Shown here: piece after piece, positions 33,749-43,500 of the stretch | How positions within the stretch are numbered: position 1 is the stretch's first letter | How the letters are laid out: each line of letters opens with the position of its first letter | Source of the DNA: Pestalotiopsis fici W106-1 | Lineage: Eukaryota > Ascomycota > Sordariomycetes > Amphisphaeriales > Sporocadaceae | Assembly (NCBI RefSeq): GCF_000516985.1 | Contig: NW_006917091.1 | Span: 616,285-680,284 of the forward strand | Length of the DNA: 64,000 nucleotides | Direction of reading: 5' to 3' | The notes under the pieces: model-generated | What the model was told of the DNA's origin: nothing | Databases searched by the model: none | What the model saw: the letters and a program-made list of their open reading frames with translations, nothing else | Position numbers and translations under genes: made by a program

Positions 33749-34545
33749 GACTCGTCGGGCCTGTAGGCTCGCATTTCTGAAGAGTTATCTTTTGCTTACG
33801 ACGACCATCATCCCACGATATCCATGATGTTCATCAGTCAGTGATAGTCATTGGGGGTGATGATCAAGTGGTTGTGGAGACGATGGAGGAAACGAAAGAG
33901 GCAAGCTTCCACAAAGCGCTGATAAGGCGGACTAGCCATTCTAAGACTAGCTCGGGGGACAACTTCCTCTTGAGTCGGGAACCTCAACTATCAGATTTCC
34001 AAGATTGGACATCATTGGCTGCTCGACACCTACCTGTCTTCAAGTACGTAGTACGAATGACTATTACGATACAATAATCTCTTGCCATTAGACTAGTGTT
34101 CCTGGCAGTCCGGGGTCTAGGCTTCCCCAGTTTCATTCTGTCTTGGTTCACTCCTACATGACGCCCGGTTCTTATCATCCGTTGGTGGACTTGCATGGCA
34201 AGTGGCAGGGACGAGGTCAAGGCTGCGCCTTGGCCAAAGTATAACCCCCCTGGACCGTCTGATACCCAGGTATCGACTCAAGGCCAAGGCCCAGTGAGCA
34301 CCCAGAGGATAATGAGCAACTTTACGTCACGCGCCCGCCTCGGACTTAGCAGGAAGAGATAACACGTACGACTCCGAAGAGGATTAGATTGTGGCTGTTA
34401 GATGAATGAGTGTAGTGGTTGAGTTATAAATCAAGGCCCGTGTCAATCTTCAAGTCGTTCCGGCACAACCCTCACATCTCTTCTGTGAAAGTTGATGACA
34501 ACTTCAATTCAGTAGTCCCGTTTTGTTCATTCCTTGTTTGCCGCC
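33749..34545. promoter_or_regulatory. Divergent region between Zn2Cys6 regulator and permease
   Basis: 797 bp between start codons. A TATAAA lies at 34425-34430, about 115 bp before the permease ATG. Several GATA words lie upstream (for example AGAGATAACA near 34358), as expected for nitrogen-controlled permeases, though GATA words are common by chance. Confidence 0.4.
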
Positions 34546-36310
34546 ATGGCAGTGTCTCCTGAAATTGGCTTCTCGGGCCACGACAATAGCGATGTCGAGA
34601 AGAAGGCAAATCTGTCCAAGGTCCAAAGTTCCTGCGATGGCGAAGTCCTAGAGTCGTCTTCCCATGGGACCAAGAGAGCAATCAAGTCCCGACATGCACA
34701 CATGATCGCAATTGGCGGCAGTGTTGGAACTTCTCTGTTTGTTGCGTCGGGTCAAGCTCTTGCGGCTGGAGGACCTGCACTCCTTTTGATTTCTTATCTC
34801 TTGTTGTCTTTGCTGGTATACGGCATCGTTACCGCTGTAATTGAGGTGTGTTTAGACCTGATCACACAATATCCCCTTGCAATGTTTTGCCAGTCGGGAC
34901 TCGTTGATCAATCATTACTGACATTGGTATTTCTAGATCGGTACATACCTCCCAGTGCCCGGATCCTCCATGTCGATGTATTGCGGCCGATATGTGTCCA
35001 GATCCCTGGGCGTAGCGCAAGGCTATTTATACTTTTACGCATTTGGTATCATCGCAGCTTACGAAGTCGTTGCCGGCACGATTATTATCGACTATTGGCC
35101 AAACAAGGTTCACGTTGCTATTCTGATAACAATCATGGTGGCTGTCGTGATTCTACTCAACGTGTTTCCCGTGGGTGTCTACGCCGAGGCCGAATTCTGG
35201 TTCGCTAGCATCAAGGTTGTTCTGATCCTTGGACTGTTGCTTTTGTCCTTGGTACTGATGTGCGGTGGCGGACCCGGGCACGAGCGTCTTGGCTTCCGAT
35301 ATTGGGACAATCCGGGAGCTGTCAACGAATATATCCTCCCAGGAGCCAAGGGCCGATTCGTAGCCTTCATCTATGTCTGGATTCTTTGCGGCTTCTCGTT
35401 CTACTTTGGGCCCGAGCTGGTGATTGTGACGTCGGGAGAAATGCGCAACCCTCGCAAGAACCTCCCAATTGCTGCGAGGCAATTCTTTTGGCGTCTCATC
35501 TTCTTCTATGTTCTGGGTGCCATAGCCATGGGTGCCATTTGCGCCTCCAATTCGCCAGGTCTGGTTTCTGGTTCCGGCAACGCCAACTCATCTCCCTGGG
35601 TCATCGCCATCAAGAATGCTGGCATCGAGGGCCTCCCGTCTGTCGTCAACGCTGGTATCCTCACAAGTGCATGGTCTTCTGGAAACTCGTATTTGTACAT
35701 GTCCAGTCGTTCGCTTTACTCTCTGGCGGTCTCTGGAGATGCTCCCAAGATCTTTGCCAGATGCAACCGATGGGGTGTACCCACCTATTCAGTCTTGACC
35801 GCGAGTCTATTCATGCTTCTGGCGTACATGTCGTGCTCCTCAGAAGCAGGCACCGTGTTCAACTGGTTCATCAACATCACCAACACTACGGGCTACACTT
35901 CATGGGTGCTTTGCTGCATTACATTTATCCGCTTCCGCAAAGCTTGCAAGGCTCAGGGAATCAAGCCACCATACCAGTCACGGATTCAACCCTGGGCGGC
36001 TTGGATATGCATGATTATTTTCGCAATACTATGTCTTCTCAATGGCTTCACAAACTTCTTCCTGGGCCACTGGTCGACGGGCAACTTCTTTTCGGCATAC
36101 ATCGGCTTACCCATTTTCTTCATCATCTGGTTGGGGCACAAGTTTACTGTTGGACGAAAAGATTCTTGGATGTATAATCCCAGCGACGTGGATTTGACCA
36201 CTGGTTTGGACGTGATTGAGGCGGATGTGTTGATGTATCAGGAAGAAGAGATGAGTAGAGGCGAAAGCAAGGGATTTCTTCATACTGTGAAGAAGATAGT
36301 TGCCTCCTAG
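34546..36310 (+). CDS. Amino-acid permease (APC superfamily, YAT family)
   Basis: Exons 34546-34845 and 34937-36310 with a 91-bp intron; 557 residues. Start chosen at GCCGCCATGGC, a strong fungal context. The signature HAHMIAIGGSVGTSLFVASG opens TM1, and the splice produces IEIGTYLPVPGSSMSMYCGR. Later blocks AYEVVAGTIIIDYW, SGEMRNPRKNLPIAARQFFW and SGNSYLYMSSRSLYSLA are those of fungal proton-coupled amino acid or GABA-type importers with 12 TM segments. The N-terminal 45 residues are hydrophilic and Lys/Ser-rich (possible ubiquitylation region); the C-terminus is cytosolic. Its substrate is open. Confidence 0.93.
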
Positions 36311-37029
36311 GCTTAGGGCAGTACTTGCTTGGCAGGAGATAGCAAATATTAAATACAAGAACCCCCAAAATTCTCGATGATCCAATTTCTACCAAAGTAT
36401 TCCCGATGAACATTGTCATATCCTATAGTGAGTCAATGTATCAATATGACTGTAAACATATGCGGTCGAGATAATGATGCACTTGTCAAATCGCTGATCC
36501 ACTTTGTTTGCCCATGGTGTGTTACTAAGCCCGTGCTCAAAAGATATTGAGCATCAAAAGAATATGAAACGCATAGAATGCGGGGAAGACTCAAAGGAAT
36601 GATCCACTGTTCCATCCTATCCTCCAGGAACTCGTGTTGGTTTATCTCATGATAAGAAGCCAAGATAATCCTGCGGGTGCAGCTGCATAGCGCTCCCAAA
36701 CTGCTCGGTGCCGCTCCGTGCTACAATGGGAAACTTTCTGGATTTGGCGAGCCGACAGTGGCCGATAGCCACTATACCCGCCAACCCCACATAGATGTGT
36801 GTGATAGACACAAATCACCTTACAAATAGGTTTTCGTATAGTCGCTTGATTGATGCAAGTAAAGGGAAAGACATTTAATTTATAGTCAATTTTCACCTTG
36901 ACTATAGATTTGACCGTCAATGCATACTCTTATAATCATCTCTACTCAGCAGCAAAACCTAAACACATTTTCAAAACCTGCAACAGCGTAACACATCTAC
37001 TTTCATACCACCATTAAATCAATTCAGCC
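36311..37029 (+). other. Intergenic, SDR promoter
   Basis: Permease 3' flank and promoter of the 37030 gene. A TATA-like AT-rich block occurs near 36860-36935, about 100-170 bp before the SDR start. No gene seen. Confidence 0.45.
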
Positions 37030-37848
37030 ATGGATGTCCCCGGCTTCGCTTTGGTGACCGGCGCCGCCTCGGGTATCGGCAGAGCCTGCGCCAACACCTT
37101 TGCTAGAGATGGTGCAGCCGGCGTGGCGCTGTTTGACGTCAACCCCGAGGCTCTAGCGACAGTCAAGGCCGAGATTGAAGCCAAACAGTACACATCGTCG
37201 GGTGGCAAGCCATGTCGCATCGTGGTGCACCAGGTTGACGTGTCCAAGGAAGACCAGGTCGTCCAGGCCGTACAAGCCGTGGCCGCCGAGTTCGGGCGCC
37301 TGGACTACGTCGCCAACGCTGCCGGCATTGCCGTGAAGCACGAAGGCGGTGCGGCGTTTGCCCACGCCAGTGACTGGCAGCGTATTCTCGACATAAACCT
37401 TACCGGCTCGTTGTTCATCCTCAAGGCGGCTGGCCAGATCATGCTGAAGCAGGAACCAATTCTTTCGTCGATCGATGGCCGGCCAGTACAAAAGGGCTCC
37501 ATCGTGCTCTTTGGCTCAATTCAGTCCGTCGCCGGTATTCCACTGTCGACCGCGTATGCCGCATCGAAAGCAGGAGTTCTCGGCCTGATGAGATCGGCAT
37601 CGGAGGACTATGCCAAGGACGGTCTGCGAATCAATGCCGTTTGCCCTGGATATACGGAAACACCTCTCACAACCAAGAACCCGGGCGTCTTCAAGGCAAT
37701 GGAGGAGCGTGTGATGACGGCGGTGCCCATGATGCGAGTGGGACAGCCCCAGGAGATCGCAGACGGAGTTGTCTACCTAGCGGGTGGGCGCAGCTCGTTT
37801 GTGACTGGAACAGCGCTGATGGTAGATGGCGGATACACGGAGAGGTAA
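37030..37848 (+). CDS. Short-chain dehydrogenase/reductase (classical SDR)
   Basis: Single exon, 272 residues. Cofactor loop VTGAASGIGRACA (residues 9-21), Asp in LFDVNPEA suggesting NAD(H), NAAG motif, SIQSVAGIPLSTAYAASK containing the Ser/Tyr/Lys triad (Tyr about 176, Lys about 180), CPGYTETPL, and the C-terminal SSFVTGTALMVDGGY. It likely interconverts a secondary alcohol and ketone. The next gene, in the same direction 793 bp on, is a Baeyer-Villiger-type monooxygenase, a pairing seen in pathways that oxidise a cyclic alcohol to a ketone and then a lactone. Confidence 0.93.
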   Translation: MDVPGFALVTGAASGIGRACANTFARDGAAGVALFDVNPEALATVKAEIEAKQYTSSGGKPCRIVVHQVDVSKEDQVVQAVQAVAAEFGRLDYVANAAGIAVKHEGGAAFAHASDWQRILDINLTGSLFILKAAGQIMLKQEPILSSIDGRPVQKGSIVLFGSIQSVAGIPLSTAYAASKAGVLGLMRSASEDYAKDGLRINAVCPGYTETPLTTKNPGVFKAMEERVMTAVPMMRVGQPQEIADGVVYLAGGRSSFVTGTALMVDGGYTER

Positions 37849-38641
37849 TCACTTTATATTGAATTTAAACATATTTAATATATCCTTACTTAATCCCCAA
37901 TATGGTGCCACTGCAATTGATTTGTGCCCTCTGTGATAGTGAAACACACATCGGCCGCTGATTGATCTGTGAGACGGCTCGTACCACTCAAATTGCAGGT
38001 GGCAGCACCACATACTAAAAACGTCGATCAAAGCAGAACAAGTCCTACCCAGCTTCTCCTTCACAAGATGATCAGATGACCGATTAGATCGTGATGAAAA
38101 ATGTTTTGCACGCATGCAACTTCACAAAAGACCCTCATCTCGATCGATAATCTCCAAGATAGTACGAAATAGTATACTGAGCTCTGCAGATGGCGGGGTT
38201 TACCCTTGTGGGGCGGATTCTCGAAAATGGAAAGTTATACCAGAGCTGCATACGCGCTTGGCCACCCGTCGATAAGCGTGCAGCACGATTAAATGATTAG
38301 ATAGGCGGCAGTACTGATCATTTGATAACCCCGCTGGTGAGACTTTCCCCAACCACTGACGGCATAGCATGCCCTGTTTGTTGCAGAGCATATCGTTTCG
38401 CGGGTGGCGTGAGGCATTGAATGAGGAGGCTTTCTCTCTAGCGATATGCGGAGCTGGATACGGGTTGTGCGAGGAGAATGTGAGTCGATGCTTTCGGTCA
38501 TCTATATGAAGTATTTAGAATAAATCATTGCTGCGTTGGACAGTCATAGTTCATTCATCATTTGGACCGCTCCTGAAGTCGTCGTCTTGTTCGATTTCTA
38601 AGACAATAACTCATAACCAATCACATCAATTGACCTCTATC
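37849..38641 (+). other. Intergenic, monooxygenase promoter
   Basis: No supported gene. Contains the SDR 3' flank (AT-rich, 37850-37890) and the promoter/leader of the monooxygenase. The open frame upstream of 38642 has no conserved features, so it is leader. Confidence 0.45.
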
Positions 38642-40315
38642 ATGGGCTCTTTGGATCTCCCTGCCGTCGACTACGATGTGCTCATTGTAGGCGCCGGGTT
38701 CTCTGGCGTGTGCGCCCTTCACCATATTCGCCAGCAATTCCCCTCGTGGCGGGTAAAGCTTCTCGAAGCTAGCTCGGGCGTCGGCGGCACCTGGTACCTT
38801 AATCGCTACCCCGGAGCTCGTGTCGACACGGAATCACTCAGCTATCAGTTCTCGTGGGACAAGGAGCTTTTGAATGAGTGGCACTGGAAAGAAACCTTTT
38901 CGGGCCAACCCGATGTTTTGTCATATATTGAAAGGGTCTGCGAAAAGCATGACCTGTACAAGGATATTCAGCTCAATACGGCAATAGCGTCAGCTCACTG
39001 GAACGACGATGCCCACACATGGCTTTTTACGGACTTACAAGGCCGTCAATATAAAGCACGTCTCTTTGTCAGTTGCTTGGGTTTCCTCAGCAAGCCCACG
39101 CTACCTCTGATTCCGGGTATCGAAAACTTCACTGGTCAAGCATTCCACACTTCAAATTGGCCCAAGAATCTCGATTACAGGCGAGACCTGGCCGGAAAGC
39201 GAGTGGGTGTCATTGGCACAGGCGCCACCGGTATCCAAACTATTACAGCCATAGCAAAGGAGTCAAACGTGGAGTCCTTGACTGTCTTTCAACGGACAGC
39301 CAACTGGTCAGCACCTCTGCGCAATGAACCGATATCTCCAGAACAGATGAAGAAGCTGGCCGAGACATACGACGAAGTGTTTGCTCAATGCGCGAGGACC
39401 TCTTCGGGATTCCTGTACGCGGCAGACCCTCGCAAGTCGTCCGAGGTAACGCAGGAGGAACGCACCGCCCTCTGGGACAAGCTGTACAATGAACCCGGAT
39501 TCGGAAAGTGGCTCAGCGTTTTCAAGGATACCTACACAGACCGCGAGGCAAACAGACTGTATACGGACTACATGGCCGCCAAGATACGAGCGCGTGTCAA
39601 CGATCCAGAGATTGCCGATTCTCTGGTCCCCAAGGACCACGGCTTTGGACTTCGGAGAATTCCGCTGGAGAGTGGCTATTTCGAAGTATACAACCAGCCC
39701 AACGTCTACCTAGTCGACCTCAAAAAGACACCAATACAAAGCATCGAGGATTCAGCCATCACCACCAAAGACGGCAAGAAGCACGAATTAGATGTGCTGA
39801 TCTTTGCCACTGGTTTCGACGCCATCACGGGATCCTACAGCGCCATTGACTTTCGCGGCAAGCACGGACGCCCTCTGCTCGGCTATAGCGACTCGGACAA
39901 GGGCAAGAATGCCATTTGGGTCGACCACAAGCCCAAGACGTACCTGGGCATCACGGCACCGGATATGCCCAACACTTTCATGGTGTTGGGCCCACATCAG
40001 CCTTTCGGCAACGGCACGCGCAGTCTTGAGAAAGCCGTGGACGTGGTCTGTACCATGTTGCAGCACATCTATGAACATGGACACACATTTGTAGAGCCCA
40101 AGCCCGAGGCCGTTCAGGCGTGGGGTGAGCATGTGGTGGATTGTAGCAAGGGTTTACTCTTGAATGATGTGGACAGTTGGATGACGGGTGTCAATAGTAA
40201 CGTCAAGGGCAAACAGGAGAGGAGTGTTGCTAGATATGTGGGTAATGTTGTAGAGTACAGAAAGCGGTGCGCGGATAGTGCAAGATTCGGGTGGAAAGAA
40301 TTGTATTTTGCGTAG
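38642..40315 (+). CDS. Flavin-containing Baeyer-Villiger-type monooxygenase
   Basis: Single exon, 557 residues from the ATG of MGSLDLPAVDYDV. FAD-binding GAGFSG at 17-22, GTWYLNRYPGARVD, the Baeyer-Villiger fingerprint F-x-G-x-x-x-H-x-x-x-W-P at about 163-174 (FTGQAFHTSNWP), and NADPH-binding GTGATG at about 192-197 are all present. The C-terminal VLGPHQPFGNGTRSLEKAVD block matches cyclohexanone-monooxygenase-like proteins. It should insert one oxygen from O2 next to a ketone, giving an ester or lactone, with NADPH. No signal peptide; cytosolic. It may act on the product of the preceding SDR. A steroid, terpenoid or alicyclic substrate is equally possible. Confidence 0.94.
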   Translation: MGSLDLPAVDYDVLIVGAGFSGVCALHHIRQQFPSWRVKLLEASSGVGGTWYLNRYPGARVDTESLSYQFSWDKELLNEWHWKETFSGQPDVLSYIERVCEKHDLYKDIQLNTAIASAHWNDDAHTWLFTDLQGRQYKARLFVSCLGFLSKPTLPLIPGIENFTGQAFHTSNWPKNLDYRRDLAGKRVGVIGTGATGIQTITAIAKESNVESLTVFQRTANWSAPLRNEPISPEQMKKLAETYDEVFAQCARTSSGFLYAADPRKSSEVTQEERTALWDKLYNEPGFGKWLSVFKDTYTDREANRLYTDYMAAKIRARVNDPEIADSLVPKDHGFGLRRIPLESGYFEVYNQPNVYLVDLKKTPIQSIEDSAITTKDGKKHELDVLIFATGFDAITGSYSAIDFRGKHGRPLLGYSDSDKGKNAIWVDHKPKTYLGITAPDMPNTFMVLGPHQPFGNGTRSLEKAVDVVCTMLQHIYEHGHTFVEPKPEAVQAWGEHVVDCSKGLLLNDVDSWMTGVNSNVKGKQERSVARYVGNVVEYRKRCADSARFGWKELYFA

Positions 40316-40572
40316 AAAAGAAGTTACTGCACCAAATATTTCATCACAATGCGCATACTCTAAATCCATATCTATATCAATCACTTTCCTACTGTTTCTA
40401 CTCGACCTTGTTTTTGCAGAATCATTGTGAGTCAATCTTGAGCACCACGAAACCAGAACTCCACAAGCCGGCTCCTTAGATTCTCATCAGGGTAAATCCC
40501 CCTTTTCTGTCGCGATATCCTGTCCTTGCTGACCCGTAGGAAGATTCACTGGCGTCTCATCAAATGAACCAG

Positions 40573-43500
40573 CTATAGGTAATACCCTTCATCCCTTATA
40601 ATTTCCTTCATCCCTTCCGTCAGTTGAATGTGCGCTCGTCCATCCAGAAGTAATCCTATCATCTTTGTAGGAGACCATCTATTTCCTGCCACGGCTTTGA
40701 GTACTTCCTCAGTTACCGTGAATTCGTGGCCACGCTGATCCAAAAACATATCCATCATGGTTTCACCTTCACCATACATATCTTCGTTTTCTGCTGCGGC
40801 TTTAACGATCTCCTCCGTTACCATGAATTCGTGGCCACGCTGATCCAGTAATAGCTTCATTACCTCTCCACCAGACACTGCATTTCCTGCCACTATTTTT
40901 ACGATTTCTTCCGTTACCGTAAATTCGTGGCCACGCCGATCCAGTAGTAGCTTCATTACCTTTCCACCAGAGACTCCATTTCCTGCCACTATTTTTACGA
41001 TTTCTTCCGTTACCGTGAATTCGTGGCCACACTGATCCAGTAGTAGCTTCATCATATCTTCACCAGACCTTTGATTTCCTGCCACAGCTTTGACAACTTC
41101 CTCCGTGACTGTAAATTCGTGCCCACGCTGATCCAAAAGAAGTTTCATTACCTCCACAGCAGACCATCCTTCGTTTGATACTGCGGCCTTAAGAATTTCC
41201 CCCGTTATCACAATCTCCTGGCCACGCCGATTCAAAAGCAGATTAAATACCTTTTCACTATGTGCCCTGTTGGCTGCTGCGGCTTTGACGATTTCCTCAG
41301 TTATGGTGATCTCCTCGCCACGCTCATTGAAGAGCAGATTCATTATCTCTGTGGTCGAATCCCCCTGATTTTCTGCTGCGGCCTTGACGATATCCTCGGT
41401 TATCGTGATCTCTTGGCCACGCTCATCCAAAAGCAGAATCAGTACATTTTCAGCCAACCACCCTTCGTTTGCTGCTGCGATTCTAACGATTTCCTCGGTT
41501 ATTGTGATTTCTTGGCCGCGGTGATCCAAAAGAAGCTTCACCACCTCTTCACCAGAGTATTCATATCCTGCCGCCGCCTTGAGAACCTCCACTGTCACCA
41601 CATCTTGCTTTCTGACCAGGCTTAGCAGCAATTCAACAACCTTGTTTCCCTCAGAAGAAAGGATTTCTTGACTCGTGCCTTCTTGTTTCCAAATCTTCGC
41701 TTGGACAAAATATTTCCCAACCAGAAAATCTTGTATTATTTCCATGGTGATTTCTCTGTTTGCGTCAACAGACAATGCGTCTACCAATGCTTTCACCTCC
41801 AGTGAAATGACTGGCGATCGTGTGTCAGGCATGCCATATGGGATTGGTTCTTTTGGATCTTGCTTTTCGAAGAGTCCGATGATAACTGCCTTATCCTCAT
41901 TACTGGAAAGCCTGAGCAACCATGCAGCAGACGCCCATTCACCATTTTTGATTGTCCATTCCAGTGCCTCCGCATCATGTATCATGATGCCGTCCACATT
42001 TGGTCCCCTCCCCACGAGAAGATCTGCTGTGGACGTATGGCTGTTCGAAAGTGCTAGGGCCAAGGGCGTATTCCGGTGTACATTAGGTTGGTTTAGTTGA
42101 TCCTCAACCTCGCGTTTGAGTAAGAAATCGACGATATCGTTGTGTCCATTTGTCGCTGCCCAATGCAGAAGGGAGTTGTCGTATTTGTCTCGTGTAAATA
42201 TGGAAACACGGCGATCCTTTAGCAGAAGTTCCACAACGGGGATATGACCTCCTGCAACAGCGTAAGAAAGAGGTGTTCGATGGGTTGCATCCTCCAAGTT
42301 AGGTACTGCCCCGCTTCTCACCAATATCTCGACAACATCGGCGTGCCCATGCTCTGCAGCATAGCTCAAGGGTGTCCGTCTTGATCCATCTTCTGAATCA
42401 ATTACGGAACCGATCTCTATAGCTGCTTTGACAATTTCCGACCATCCTCGCTGAGCTGCCCAAGAAAGAGCTGTACGGTCAATAGAAGTAGAGGACAGTC
42501 CCATGACTCGGCTAATCAACCAAAGACAGCTGGGTCGATCATTCTTGGAAGCTGCGGCGACAACGTCATCTGCACTGCATTGGGGCGTAGAGTCTCTCCT
42601 TGCCATATCTGCCAGATGAAAATATCGATTTGCAACAGCAGCGATTGAGCTCTTCTCTGGCGACTTCTGCACTTCCTTCTGCATCCAAGAGATTCCATCA
42701 AAGCCAAGGCCATGTTGAGAACTGTCATTCGAGAAGAGCGCATATCGGTAGAGCTCACCAAATTCCAACATGCAAGCATCCAGTGCATCATTGTTCAGGT
42801 CGTCGGTTGTTTTCAATGCAGTATCCCATCCCCACCTCAGAATCGCCTCCGCTTTTTGAAAGTCTCCTTCTTTCCGACAACTTTCAGCTTGGCTATAAGC
42901 GGTCGGTAGCACATCAACAGGCAAGGGCAACTTTGACCTCAGAACCGGGACGATAATGGAGTAGGCATCTCTTATCGAACCAAGCCCGCTTTCTTTGAAG
43001 CATTCTGCGAGACGTGAAAGCACATCATTCGTGAAATAGTAATCTTTGCTCCCCATGGAGGGTTTTGACTGCCCTTCCACAGAGGTAAGTCCTTCTGTGA
43101 TTGTGCGCAGAAACGATTGATAGACATCGCGAGCACACATATCAGGTAAGGAGCCGTTGACAGTGGTAGTCAAGGCATGCATTTCGGCTGGTATAGAGGG
43201 TATCTGCCACCCGTACAGCCGGACTCGATCCAAGCAATGATCAGCTTCCAACTTCAGATTATGAACCATCTCGTCAACATCTCTCTTCCATATAGTGTTG
43301 GGGCTTTTGTCCGTGAGGCCCGGAGGTTTCATCCATTTCATGGTTGATGTGGTCGAGGGAAAGTCTTCCATCCAAAGTTCCAGGTCTGTTTTCGCACGTT
43401 CTGTGTCTTCTTGACTAACGCCAAATGCCATGATCCTGGACATTGGGACTTCTGATGCTGTCGAGATTCGAAGTTCTTTTTCCTCCTCCTCCGTTTCAGG

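Noticed and set aside
29599..40315. Classical secondary-metabolite cluster
   Set aside because: No PKS, NRPS, terpene cyclase or DMATS is present; only tailoring-type enzymes, a regulator and a permease.
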